Below, one piece after another: positions 35,258-43,891 of a stretch of 64,000 nucleotides of DNA. The stretch spans positions 28,043 through 92,042 of the forward strand of contig CAVZJM010000012.1 in the NCBI GenBank assembly GCA_963775625.1, written 5' to 3'. A program made the position numbers and the translations under genes. The notes below the pieces were generated by a model. The model did not search any database and had not been told where the DNA came from. It saw only the letters and a list, made by a program, of their open reading frames with translations. Position 1 is the stretch's first letter. Each line of letters opens with the position of its first letter. The DNA is from JAIBJN01 sp963775625 (GTDB lineage: Bacteria; Actinomycetota; Thermoleophilia; Gaiellales; Gaiellaceae).

Positions 35258-36430
35258 ATGGAGCCTGAAGCGCCGAGGGAGATCGAGCCGGAGCTCGAGG
35301 GCGAGGAGGAGGCCGAGCACCCGGTCACGCCGCTCGAGCTCTTCTTCGACCTCGTGTTCGTCTTCGCCCTGACCCAGGTCACCGGGTTCATCTCCGACGA
35401 CCCGACCTGGGCCGGGATGGGCAAGGGGCTCCTCATCCTCTCGGCCCTCTGGTTCGCCTGGGGCGCCTACGCCTGGCTCACGAACGAGATCGACCCGAAC
35501 GAGGGCTCGGCCCGCCTGGCCGTCTTCGGCGCGATGGCCGCGATGTTCGTCGCCGCGCTGGCGGTGCCGCACGCGTTCGACAACGACGCCGTGCTCTTCG
35601 GACTCGCCTACTTCGCCGTCCGCGTGATGCACATCGTGCTCTTCGCCGAGGCGACGCCCCACGTCGACGTGCGCCAGGCCAGCTTCCGCCTGGCCCGGAC
35701 GGCGATCCCCGGGCCCGCGCTGCTCGTCGTCGCAGGCTTCCTCGACGGCTGGGCGCAGATCACCCTCTGGCTCGTCGCGCTCGCGATCGACTACTCGGGC
35801 CCCTACATCTTCGGAGTCCGCGGCTTCTCGGTCTCCGCCGACCACTTCGCGGAGCGCTACGCGTTGATCGTGATCATCGCGCTCGGCGAGTCGATCGTCG
35901 CGATCGGGATCGGCGCGGCCGGGATCGAGCTCGACCCGACCGTCGTCATCGCGGCCGTCCTCGGCGTCGTCCTGGCCTGCGCGCTCTGGTGGGCGTACTT
36001 CGACATCGTCGCGCTCGTCGCGCGCAGGAAGCTCGTGGAGGCCCACGGCCACGCGCGTGCGCGCCTGGCACGGGACTCGTTCAGCTACCTGCACCTGCCC
36101 ATGTTCGCCGGGATCGTCCTCGTCGCGCTCGGCGCCAAGAAGGTGCTCGCGCACGTGAACGACCCCCTCGAGACGGTTCCTGCAGTCGCGCTCTGCGGAG
36201 GGACGGCGCTCTATCTCCTGAGCCATGACGCCATCCGCTACCGGAGCGTTGGCAGCGTCAACCCGCGCCGTCTGCTGGCGGCGGCGGCGAGCGCGGCGCT
36301 GATCCCGGTGGCGACGCGCGTCGACGGAGTGGCCTCCCTCGCGCTCGTGGCCGGGGTCTGCGTCGCGCTGATCGCCTACGAGACGCTTCGCTTCCGCGAG
36401 GCTCGTGCGCGGCTGCGCACGGCCGCTTAG
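35258..36430 (+). CDS. Low temperature requirement protein A (LtrA) family membrane protein
   Basis: 390 aa, about ten membrane helices. The acidic N-terminus EPEAPREIEPELEGEEEAEH is followed by the family start VTPLELFFDLVFVFALTQVT. Later hallmarks are FAVRVMHIVLF, HFAERYALIVIIALGESIVA and LWWAYFDIVAL. LtrA was named from a Listeria cold-growth mutant, but its biochemical role is unknown. ATG 35258 lies 22 bp after the DUF1028 gene and is convergent with the small gene at 36440. Confidence 0.9.
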   Translation: MEPEAPREIEPELEGEEEAEHPVTPLELFFDLVFVFALTQVTGFISDDPTWAGMGKGLLILSALWFAWGAYAWLTNEIDPNEGSARLAVFGAMAAMFVAALAVPHAFDNDAVLFGLAYFAVRVMHIVLFAEATPHVDVRQASFRLARTAIPGPALLVVAGFLDGWAQITLWLVALAIDYSGPYIFGVRGFSVSADHFAERYALIVIIALGESIVAIGIGAAGIELDPTVVIAAVLGVVLACALWWAYFDIVALVARRKLVEAHGHARARLARDSFSYLHLPMFAGIVLVALGAKKVLAHVNDPLETVPAVALCGGTALYLLSHDAIRYRSVGSVNPRRLLAAAASAALIPVATRVDGVASLALVAGVCVALIAYETLRFREARARLRTAA

Positions 36431-36439
36431 GAACTACAC

Positions 36440-36628
36440 CTAGGCGGTCGCGCCCCGGAGGGCCCTGAACCAGCGACGGGGACTGCGACGTCGGCGCGGG
36501 TGCTCGACCACACGACGACTTGCGGCCCTGGCGTGGTTGAGCTCGCGCTCGGCCTCGACCATCCGGTGACGGGTCTCGAACTGGTTGACTGAGAGATAGG
36601 TCACTGCGAAGAGTGCTGCGGGTTTCAT
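36440..36628 (-). CDS. Small basic hypothetical protein
   Basis: 62 aa from ATG 36628 (MKPAALFAVTYLSVNQFETR), or 65 aa from ATG 36637. A short hydrophobic N-terminus, a charged helix (HRMVEAERELNHARAASRR) and a very basic tail (HPRRRRSPRRWFRALRG). Third positions are G/C-biased, supporting coding. It lies convergent to the LtrA gene, 9 bp apart. No family recognised. Confidence 0.45.
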   Translation of the reverse strand: MKPAALFAVTYLSVNQFETRHRMVEAERELNHARAASRRVVEHPRRRRSPRRWFRALRGATA

Positions 36629-36711
36629 GCAGCCCATGCTGCCGGTGGACGGGCCGGTGCGCAGTGGGGCGAACAGGCGTCTCGCCGTACGGCTACCCGC
36701 ACCCGAAGGAA

Positions 36712-36786
36712 GCGAGAGCCCGCTGCGGCCAGCAGGCTCTCGCCCTCGTGAGCCAAGGAGCCCTCGCTGCGGCAGCGGGCTCCTTG
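36712..36786. repeat. Two tandem related hairpins
   Basis: Hairpin 1 has perfect 9-bp arms gcgagagcc/ggctctcgc (36712-36720, 36735-36743). Hairpin 2 has perfect 10-bp arms caaggagccc/gggctccttg (36754-36763, 36777-36786) with an inner gctg/cagc stem. Both loops contain cgctgcgg, so the two are diverged copies of one unit. They fill most of the 230-bp gap before the broken K+ channel, which otherwise shows nothing. Could be a terminator pair or a small repeat family. Confidence 0.5.
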
Positions 36787-36858
36787 ACGCCGAGACGGTA
36801 GAGCTCGTATCGGACGGATCGAGCTAGCCGGTCTGTCCGAGAGAGGGACTTGCGGGGA

Positions 36859-37329
36859 ATGTGCGAATTCCTGCCTGTCATGCGCGTCGACATCGAACAA
36901 GCGCTTCGAGCTGTGGTACGAGCGGCTGACGCTCTTCCGGGCCGTTCGTACGGTCGTCCTCGTCGCGGTCACTCCTCGTCCTGCTCGCGGGCCTCCTAGA
37001 GCGGATCGTCGAGCCGGAGACGTTCACCAGCCTCGGGCTCGCGTACTGGTGGGCGGTCATGACGGTGACGACGGTCGGGTACGGCGACATCGTCCCCGAG
37101 TCGCCACCGGGCAGGGTCGTGGCGGGCTTCCTCATGCTCTCGGGATTCGGCCTCATCCCGACGCTGTCGAGCCTGGTCGTCGTCGACCCTGATCGGGAAG
37201 CGCACCCGCGCCCAACAGGAGCAGCTCGACCGCCAGGGCAAAGAGCACGCGGAAGCGTTGGAGCGGATCGAGGCGCACCTCGACCGGCTCGGCGAAGGCC
37301 AGAGCGGGGGCACCGGGAGTCAGGGCTAG
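36859..37329 (+). pseudogene. KcsA-like two-helix potassium channel, frameshifted
   Basis: Reading three frames in turn gives a coherent small K+ channel. RFELWYERLTLFRAVRTVVL (first helix) shifts frame near 36970 to LLVLLAGLLERIVEPETFTS, then the pore YWWAVMTVTTVGYGDIVPES with the full TVGYGD selectivity filter (about 37065-37090), then GFLMLSGFGLIPTLSSLVV (second helix). A second shift near 37190 leads to LIGKRTRAQQEQLDRQGKEH, a coiled-coil tail ending GQSGGTGSQG and TAG at 37329. The N-terminus near 36859-36900 is also out of frame. No intact frame spans the protein, so it is dead or the sequence is faulty. Confidence 0.75.
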
Positions 37330-37344
37330 ACTCCGCCGGGACAC

Positions 37345-38580
37345 TTGAGCGACCTCGACCCCCGGATCAGCCGACGCGAGGCGAGGCGCCGGCAGATCCG
37401 CCGACGCCGCCTGACGGCAGCCGTGATCGTCGGCACGGTCCTCGTCGCCGGGGTGGCCGGGGCCTGGGTCGGCCGGAGCCCGGACGAATCGAGCGCAGCC
37501 TCGCAGGAGGCCGAGCAAGAGACGACGGCCGGCACCTCAACTCAGGCGGAGGAAGGGCCTCCGAAGCCGGAGAAGCCGTCGAGCCGGACGACGCTCCGTC
37601 TCCGCGAGACGCTCGGCGGTGACATCACCCCGAAGTCGGTGGCGTCATCGGGCACCGGGCTGGTGTTCGCCCAGAACATGATGTACCGGCACTCCGTGAC
37701 GGTCTACGACTCGCAGACGCTCGAGCTCCGGAAGACCATCTCCGACTCGGTGCAGCTCGCCGACTTCGGCTACGAGCGCTATTCGGGGACGAGCCAGGGG
37801 GCTCCGGTCGAGGCCGCGTTCTCACCGGACGGCAAGTACGCCTACGTCTCCAACTACTCCATGTACGGGGCCGGCTTCGGCCCCGAGGGAGACGACGAGT
37901 GCACGCCCGCCTCCGGCTACGACGACAGCTTCGTGTACCGGATCTCGCTCGAGACGCTCGAGATCGACGACGCCTACCGCGTGGGCTCGGTGCCCAAGGT
38001 CGTCGCCGTGACGCCGGACGGGCGCTACGTGCTCGTCGCCAACTGGTGCACCTGGGATCTCAGCGTCGTCTCGACCCGCAAGGGGCGCGAGGTGCGGAGG
38101 ATCCCGATGGGCCGCTACCCGCGCGGCGTCACCGTCGCCCCCGACGGGAGCGCTGCGTACGTGGGAATCATGGGCGGCGACTACCTCGTCCGGGTGGACC
38201 TCGACACCTGGAAGACGTCGACGATCCCGATCGGCTCGGGGCCGCGGGCGCTCGAGATCGACCCCTCAGGGGAGAAGATCTACGCCACGCTGAACGCGGC
38301 GGGCCGTGTCGCCCGGCTCGACCTGGGAACGGGCAGGGTCAAGACCGTCGCCACCGGCACGTTGCCGCGCAGCCTGGCGGTCGCCGGCGACGCGAAGGCG
38401 ATCTACGTCGTCAACTACGAGTCCGGCACGGTCAGCAAGTTACGGGCGCGGGATCTGAAGATCCTGCAGACGGTCGAGGCCTGCTACCACCCGATCGGGA
38501 TCACGTACGACGCGGCCACCCGGCGTGTCTGGGTGGCGTGCTACGGGGGCTCGATCCTGGTCTACGACGACCGGCGCTGA
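37345..38580 (+). CDS. Membrane-anchored beta-propeller (YVTN/YncE-like) protein
   Basis: 411 aa. A basic N-terminus (RREARRRQIRRRRLTAA) and one helix (VIVGTVLVAGVAGAWVG) anchor an extracytoplasmic domain, after an acidic/Thr linker. The domain has repeated strands such as FSPDGKYAYVSNYSMYGAG, VTPDGRYVLVANW, VAPDGSAAYVGIMGGDYLVR and KAIYVVNYESGTVSKL, the pattern of seven-bladed YVTN/lactonase-like propellers. TTG start at 37345, 15 bp after the channel remnant. Two Cys pairs may stabilise blades. Function is not readable; such propellers serve as lactonases or surface binding proteins. Confidence 0.8.
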   Translation: MSDLDPRISRREARRRQIRRRRLTAAVIVGTVLVAGVAGAWVGRSPDESSAASQEAEQETTAGTSTQAEEGPPKPEKPSSRTTLRLRETLGGDITPKSVASSGTGLVFAQNMMYRHSVTVYDSQTLELRKTISDSVQLADFGYERYSGTSQGAPVEAAFSPDGKYAYVSNYSMYGAGFGPEGDDECTPASGYDDSFVYRISLETLEIDDAYRVGSVPKVVAVTPDGRYVLVANWCTWDLSVVSTRKGREVRRIPMGRYPRGVTVAPDGSAAYVGIMGGDYLVRVDLDTWKTSTIPIGSGPRALEIDPSGEKIYATLNAAGRVARLDLGTGRVKTVATGTLPRSLAVAGDAKAIYVVNYESGTVSKLRARDLKILQTVEACYHPIGITYDAATRRVWVACYGGSILVYDDRR

Positions 38581-38597
38581 GCGCCCGCCCCGGGGAG

Positions 38598-38670
38598 TGG
38601 AGCCAGCGGGATTCGAACCCGCGACCTTCTGGCTGCCAGCCAGACGCTCTCCCAGCTGAGCTATGGCCCC
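38598..38670 (-). tRNA. tRNA-Ala (anticodon GGC)
   Basis: 73-nt tRNA on the minus strand. Acceptor ggggcca pairs with tggctcc, with discriminator A. Anticodon stem tctgg/ccaga encloses loop ctggcag, giving anticodon GGC (Ala, GCC codon). The T arm carries ggttcgaatcc. CCA is not encoded. It follows rsfS in the same direction, 21 bp away. Confidence 0.95.
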
Positions 38671-38691
38671 TTGGAGCGTTCGGCGAAAAGT

Positions 38692-39108
38692 CTACCCGGC
38701 GACGGCGAGCTCGACCGACGGGACGTCGCCCCAGAGCTCTTCGAGGCGGTAGTACTCCCGCGCCTCGGGGGTGAAGATGTGTAGGACCACGTCGAGGTAG
38801 TCGGCCAGGATCCACGTCGCCTGCCGCTCGCCGGCGACCGCGCGCGGCAGGAGGCCCTCCTCCTTCTTCAGCCGCTCCCGGACCTCGTCGTAGACGGCCT
38901 TCGTCTGGCGCGGGCTCTGCCCGGTGCAGACGACGAAGAAATCCGTGTACGAGCACACCGGCCGCATGTCGAGGATGACGACGTCGGCGGCGAGCTTCTC
39001 CTGGGCGAGGGCCGCGATTCTGCGCGCGTGGTCGATGGGCGTCAGCGGCCTGGCATCTCCTGGGTCAACACTCTCAGCGTAGCTGTGCCCTCCGGAGGCG
39101 GTCAACAA
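38692..39108 (-). CDS. rsfS: Ribosome silencing factor RsfS
   Basis: 138 aa as drawn from TTG 39108. Binds L14 on the 50S subunit and blocks subunit joining when nutrients fall. Family core: DHARRIAALAQEKLAADVVI, SYTDFFVVCTGQSPRQTKAV, ATWILADYLDVVLHIF and REYYRLEELWGD. The first 25 residues are not conserved, so translation may start later, for example near LTPIDHAR. Overlaps the nadD stop, in the usual obgE-nadD-rsfS order. Confidence 0.93.
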   Translation of the reverse strand: MLTASGGHSYAESVDPGDARPLTPIDHARRIAALAQEKLAADVVILDMRPVCSYTDFFVVCTGQSPRQTKAVYDEVRERLKKEEGLLPRAVAGERQATWILADYLDVVLHIFTPEAREYYRLEELWGDVPSVELAVAG

Positions 39109-39678
39109 CCTTCATGGTAGAGGCCGTGCTCGACGACGCGGCGCGCGACGGCAGGCGGAAGGAGGCTTTCCGCCGGCTCGCCCCGGGCTAGGCGTTCGCG
39201 CAGGTCCGTCGACGAGACGGCGACCGCCGGGATCTCGAACGGCTCCACACGGTCGGGACGTCGCAGGGCGGCAAGCGTCGGCGCCAGGCGCTCCCGCGAA
39301 TAGCCGGGGCGCGTGGCCACGCCGAGGCGGACACGGTCGAGGATCTCGTCGGGCTCCTTCCAGGTGAGGAAGTCCGCGAACTCGTCGGCACCGACCAGGA
39401 AGACCGTCGAGCCCGGGTCGAAGCCCCCGGCGCGCAGCGAGTCGATCGTGTACGCGCGCTCCTCACGCCGGACCTCCGCGAGCGCGAAGCCCGCGAACGC
39501 GGCGCGGGCGAGCTCCAGGCGCTCCTCGACCGGCGTCTCCACCGGCTTGTGTGCCGGGCTCGGCGACGACGAGGACGACGAGCCGGTCGAGCCCGAAGCG
39601 CCTGATCGCCTCCTCGGCCAGGGCGACATGGCCGGCATGCGGCGGGTCGAAGGCGCCGCCGAGGAGCCCGGTGGTCAT
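39102..39678 (-). CDS. nadD: Nicotinate-nucleotide adenylyltransferase, with a one-base insertion
   Basis: Makes NaAD from NaMN and ATP in NAD synthesis. The ATG at 39678 overlaps the obgE stop (ATGA) and reads MTTGLLGGAFDPPHAGHVAL with the GxFDPxHxGH nucleotide site. Near 39552 (cccggcAcacaag on the minus strand) an extra A breaks the frame. Removing it joins VVLVVAEPG to HKPVETPVEERLELARAAF, then FLVGADEFADFLTWKEPDEI and the C-terminal SSTDLRERL motif, ending at 39102. Length is one base over a multiple of three. As nadD is normally essential, an error is more likely than gene loss. Confidence 0.9.
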
Positions 39679-40832
39679 TCGTCCTCGAACTCCACGACCG
39701 CGTCGGGCTTGACCCCGGCAGCGCGAAGCTCCTCCTCGGTGGCCTGGCCGCGCACGCGATAGCCCCGAGGCGTGCGGAAGACCCGGAAGCTGCGCCGGCG
39801 GGGCGGGCGCGGCCGGTAGACGAGGAAGTCCGCAAGCTCAGTATTTCCCGAAAGCGCTGGCGCGCTTTCGGGAACAAGGGCGAGAAGCTTGTTCTTCAGC
39901 TCGTCGATCCCTACGCCCGTCGCCGCCGACGTCGGCACGACTCCAAGGATGCGAGGGTCATGCACGTCGAATGCGGGCGGCTCGGCCACGAGGTCCACCT
40001 TGTTGAGGACGACGATCTGCGGCCGCTCGGCCAGGCCGGCGCCGTAGGCGGCGAGCTCGCGGTCGATGGCGTGGAAGCGCGCCTCGAGGTCTTCCTGTAC
40101 GTCGATCACGTGCAGGAAGAGCCGCGCTCGCTCGAGATGGGCGAGGAACTCGTCCCCGAGGCCCACGCCCTCGCTCGCCCCCTCGAGGAGCCCCGGCACG
40201 TCCGCGACCGTCAGCTGCCGCCCGTCAGAAGCCTCGACCGTGCCCAGGACCGGGGCGATCGTCGTGAACGGATAGTCGGCCACCTTGGGCTTCGCGTTCG
40301 AGATCCGCCGGAGCAGCGAGGACTTGCCCGCGTTCGGGAAGCCCAGGAGCGCGGCGTCCGCGAGCAGCTTCAGGCGCAGCTCGAGCGCGGCCTCCTCACC
40401 GACCGAGCCCAGCTCGGCCAGCCGCGGAGCTTGATGCGTCGGCGAGGCGAACCGGCGGTTGCCGGCGCCTCCGTGGCCGCCGTGCGCGGCGACGAGCCGT
40501 GCACCGGGGTGCGCGAGGTCGGCGAGTAGGCGCTCGTCCTCGTCCAGCACCTGCGTGCCGACCGGGACGCCGAGCACGACGTCCTCGCCGTCGGCTCCCC
40601 GCTTGTTCGACCCCTCCCCGTGTCGCCCGCGCTTCGCCTCGAACCTCGTGCTGCGGTGAAAGAAGCCGAGGTCGCGGAGATCCGCGTCCGCCACGAGCAC
40701 GACGTCGCCGCCGTTGCCGCCGTCGCCGCCGTCCGGGCCTCCCTTCGGCACGAACTTCTCCCGGCGGAAGCTGAGCGACCCGTCGCCGCCGCGCCCGCCC
40801 CGGACGCGGATCCGCGCGCGGTCGTGGAACAC
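39675..40832 (-). CDS. obgE: GTPase ObgE/CgtA
   Basis: 385 aa ribosome-assembly and stress GTPase. Glycine-rich Obg domain (residues 1-157: GGRGGDGSLSFRREKFVPKG, GGDGGNGGDVVL), G domain with GFPNAGKSSLL, DVPGL and NKVDL, and a C-terminal OCT domain (ADFLVYRPRPPRRRSFRVFR) that is shorter than in Streptomyces. The linker between G and OCT domains (LVPESAPALSGNTEL) is encoded by a 13-bp perfect palindrome, described separately. GTG start, 8 bp after rpmA. Confidence 0.96.
   Translation of the reverse strand: MFHDRARIRVRGGRGGDGSLSFRREKFVPKGGPDGGDGGNGGDVVLVADADLRDLGFFHRSTRFEAKRGRHGEGSNKRGADGEDVVLGVPVGTQVLDEDERLLADLAHPGARLVAAHGGHGGAGNRRFASPTHQAPRLAELGSVGEEAALELRLKLLADAALLGFPNAGKSSLLRRISNAKPKVADYPFTTIAPVLGTVEASDGRQLTVADVPGLLEGASEGVGLGDEFLAHLERARLFLHVIDVQEDLEARFHAIDRELAAYGAGLAERPQIVVLNKVDLVAEPPAFDVHDPRILGVVPTSAATGVGIDELKNKLLALVPESAPALSGNTELADFLVYRPRPPRRRSFRVFRTPRGYRVRGQATEEELRAAGVKPDAVVEFEDE
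39845..39874. repeat. Perfect palindrome inside the obgE coding sequence
   Basis: Arms ttcccgaaagcgc (39845-39857) and gcgctttcgggaa (39862-39874) are perfectly complementary across a 4-nt loop. The stretch is less GC-rich than its surroundings and encodes the linker between the GTPase and OCT domains. It is in frame and adds no stop. It may be an inserted small palindromic element tolerated in a linker. Confidence 0.6.
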
Positions 40833-40840
40833 GGCCCGCC

Positions 40841-41086
40841 CTAGTCCACGGACACGACCCGACCCGCGCCGCCCGCCCGGAAAGCAACCTTCCCGTCACG
40901 CTTGGCGAAGATCGTGTGGTCGCGACCGAGGCCCGTGCCCGGGCCGGGCCGGAAGCGCGTGCCGCGCTGGCGGACGACGATCATGCCCGCCTTGATCTCC
41001 TGGCCGTCGAAGACCTTGACGCCGAGCCGCTTGGACTCGGAGTCGCGGCCGTTCTTCGACGAGCCCAGTCCTTTCTTGTGCGCCAT
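40841..41086 (-). CDS. rpmA: 50S ribosomal protein L27
   Basis: 81 aa. MAHKKGLGSSKNGRDSESKR and KAGMIVVRQRGTRFRPG are canonical, as is GLGRDHTIFAKRDGKVAF. The N-terminus starts directly with the mature-type sequence, with no cleaved Firmicutes-type extension. It sits 3 bp after rplU and 8 bp before obgE. Confidence 0.97.
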   Translation of the reverse strand: MAHKKGLGSSKNGRDSESKRLGVKVFDGQEIKAGMIVVRQRGTRFRPGPGTGLGRDHTIFAKRDGKVAFRAGGAGRVVSVD

Positions 41087-41089
41087 TCC

Positions 41090-41569
41090 CTACTCCTCGG
41101 TCTTCTTCCTGGGGGCGCTCCGCCGTGCCGGCGCCTTCTTCTCGGTCGCCGCCGCGGGCTTGCGGGCTGCGGCCGGCTTGCGCGCCGCCGGCTTCTTCTC
41201 GGCCGCCGGCTTCGCCTCCGCCGTCGTCGGCTCCTTCTTGGCCGCGGTGGAGCGCGTTCCGGTGGCGCCGATCGACTGCACCTCGATGCGCGTGAGGCTG
41301 GCGCGGAAGCCGTTCCGGCGCTTGTAGCCCGTGCGGCGCTTGTGCTTGCCGACGATGATCTTCTTGCCGCGCACGTGCTCGGCGACCTTCGCGGTGACCT
41401 GCCGCCCCTTGAGCTCGGAGCCGAGCATCGGGTCACCGTCGCCGCCCAGCATCACGAGGTCGGGGTGAAACGTCTTGCCCTCGGCGTGGGGCACCCGGTC
41501 CACGAGCAGCCGCTGGCCCTCCCGCACGCGGTACTGCTTGTTCCCGATGGAGATGACGGCGTAGCTCAT
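41090..41569 (-). CDS. rplU: 50S ribosomal protein L21 with long Ala/Lys-rich tail
   Basis: 159 aa, against about 103 for a normal L21. The core runs MSYAVISIGNKQYRVREGQR through GHKRRTGYKRRNGFRASLTR-like rRNA-binding sequence (here GKHKRRTGYKRRNGF). The last 55 residues are a low-complexity tail (KPAAEKKPAARKPAAARKPA) similar to actinobacterial histone-like tails. ATG 41569 is chosen from the family start; no strong ribosome site is visible. Because of a frameshift in rng, an open frame continues from rng through this start, giving an apparent but probably false fusion. Confidence 0.95.
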   Translation of the reverse strand: MSYAVISIGNKQYRVREGQRLLVDRVPHAEGKTFHPDLVMLGGDGDPMLGSELKGRQVTAKVAEHVRGKKIIVGKHKRRTGYKRRNGFRASLTRIEVQSIGATGTRSTAAKKEPTTAEAKPAAEKKPAARKPAAARKPAAATEKKAPARRSAPRKKTEE

Positions 41570-41609
41570 AACAGAGAAGAAGCGGGCGGGGCCCGCTGCG
41601 ACCGTCAGT

Positions 41610-43891
41610 CTAGCCAGCGTCCTCCACCGTCGCAATCGGCTCGACGGGCGTCTCCGTCTGCCGGCCGGCTTCTTCTTCCGGCGGCGACCGCCGCGGCTGC
41701 CGCGCCTCGTCTTCTTCTTGGGCTTCTCCTCGGCCGGGGCGTCGCCGTCCGCGCCGGGCTCCTGAGCCTCGACCACCGTCTCGACGGGCTCCGCGGGCTC
41801 CACGGGCGCCACGGGCTCGCCCGCGCGGTCGCCGTCCTGCGGCGTCCCGTCGGTGGGAGCTGCGGCCTTCTTCTTCCGGCCGCGGCCGCCGCGCGACCCG
41901 CGCCGAGTCCTCTTCTTGGGCTTCTCCACGGGCTGGTCTCCGTCCGCGCTCGGCTCCGGCGCCGCCTCGTCTCCCTCGAGGAACGTCTCGTCCAGCGCCA
42001 CGACGGCCGCGGGCGCCGCCTTGCGGGGCGGCTTGACGACCGGCTCGTCCTTCGCAGGCAGTCCGTCGATCTGCGCCGCCTTGCCCTCGGCGAGAACGGC
42101 GAAGCGATCGAGCCGGAAGGACTTCTTCGTCTTGAACGCGAACCGCTTGCCCGTCTCCTTCTCGAGCTCCTCGAGATGCTCGTCGTTCGGGCCGGCCAGG
42201 ATCGCCGCGACGTCGGAGTGAAGCTCGACCTGGAAGGCTTCGGCCTTCGAGCCGGCGACATGGGCGCGGAGCTTCCGCTCGACCTCGACCGCCCGCGTCT
42301 CCGCCGAGACGACGACCCCGGTCGCCATGCACGTCGGGCACTTTTCCGTGAGGATCTCGCGCGGGCCGTCGGTGACGTTCTGGCGGGTCATCTCGACGAG
42401 CCCCAGCGGCGAGATCTCGACGACGTAGGTCTTCGTCCGGTCGCGCGCTAGCTCGGCGTCGAGCGCGTTCTCCACGAGCTGGCGGTTCTTCGGGTTCGCC
42501 ATGTCGATGAAGTCGATGACGATGATCCCGCCGATGTCGCGAAGCCGGAGCTGGCGCACGACCTCGGCTACGGCCTCGAGGTTGTTCTTCGTGATCGTGT
42601 CCTCGAGCCTCCCGTTGGACGACTTCCCGCGGCCGCCGACGAACCGGCCGGTGTTGACGTCGATGACGGTGAAGGCCTCGGCGTAGTCGAAGACGAGGTA
42701 CCCGCCCGACGGCAGGTCGACCCGGCGCGAGAGCGTCGAGTTGACGGCCTCGAGCACGCCCGAGCGCTCGAGCAGCGGCACCTTGCCGGTGTACCGCTCG
42801 ACGCGCGCCGCGAGCTCGGGGGAGGTGCGCTTCAGGTACGCGACGATCTTGCGGTAGGTCCGCTCGTGGTCGACGACGACGCGCTTGAAGTCGCGGATGA
42901 ACAGATCCCGCACGATGCGGAGCGGGAGCTCGGCCTCCTGGTAGACGAGCGTCGGGGCCCGGGATCGGTCGGCTCGGCCGCGGATCGACGACCAGATCTT
43001 GAGGAGGAGCTTGAGGTCGCCGGAGAGCTCCGCCTCGGAGGCGCCCTCGGCGGCGGTGCGGACGATCAGCCCGCCCTCGGGCAGCTCGAGGCTCTTGCAG
43101 ATCGCCTTCAGGCGCTCGCGCTCGTCGTCCTCGAGCCGGCGCGAGACGCCGATCCCGTCGCCGTAAGGGGTGTAGACGAGGAAGCGGCCCGGGAGCGAGA
43201 TCTCCGTCGTGAGCCGCGCGCCCTTCGTGCCCATCGGGTCCTTCACGGCCTGGACGAGCACCTCCTGGCCGCGCGAGATGAGCTCCTGGATGCGCTTGCC
43301 GTGGCGCTTGCCCTCGAGCTCGGGCACGACGATCTCGTCCACGTAGAGGAAGCCGTTGCGGTCGAGGCCGACGTCGACGAACGACGCCTCCATTCCCGGG
43401 AGAACGTTGTCGACGACGCCCTTGTAGATGTTCCCGGCGATGGAGCGGTGCGACGGGCGACCGAGGTAGACCTCGGTGACCTTGCCGTCCTCGAGCACCG
43501 CCACCGTCTGCTCGAGCACCTCGACGGAGACCAGGATCTCCTTGGAGACGTCAGGGAGCGCGACCCGCTGCTTGGGCGCGGGCTTGCGCGCAGGGGTGCG
43601 CCTCCGCTCGCGCTTCGGCTCCTCCTTGGCCTTGGCCGCGCCCGCGGCCTTCCTCGGCTTCGCAGCCTGCTTGGCCTTCGTGGGCGCAACCTGCGCCTCG
43701 GCCTCGACTGGAGCCGTCTCGGCCTTCTTCTTGCGCCCGCGCCCGCCACGGCTTCCGCGGCGGCGGCGCGCCGGCTTTCGCTCGGCCTCAGCGGTGTCGT
43801 GCCGGGCCGGCTCCTCTCGCTCGAGCGCTTCCGGAGCGGCGGCCTCGACAGGCGCCTCCTCCCCGCGCTTCTTCCAGCGAAACCAGGTCAA
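41610..43891 (-). CDS. rng: Ribonuclease E/G, with a probable one-base deletion near its end
   Basis: About 760 aa endoribonuclease for rRNA and mRNA processing. Start TTG 43891 (LTWFRWKKRGEE) is fixed by AAGGAG 9 nt upstream; an upstream TTG has no such site. N-terminal basic/Ala extension, then the S1 domain (GNIYKGVVDNVLPGMEASFV), RNase H-like and DNase I-like catalytic domain (FTVIDVNTGRFVGGRG, GIIVIDFIDM), the zinc link CPTCMATG and a C-terminal basic tail with repeated RRGSRGGRGRKKK. Near 41662 the frame should shift (ggcCag read as ggcag) to end PVEPIATVEDAG and TAG at 41610. As printed, the frame instead runs on into rplU. The 163-bp upstream gap contains a ctcggcg/cgccgag leader hairpin. 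Confidence 0.92.
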
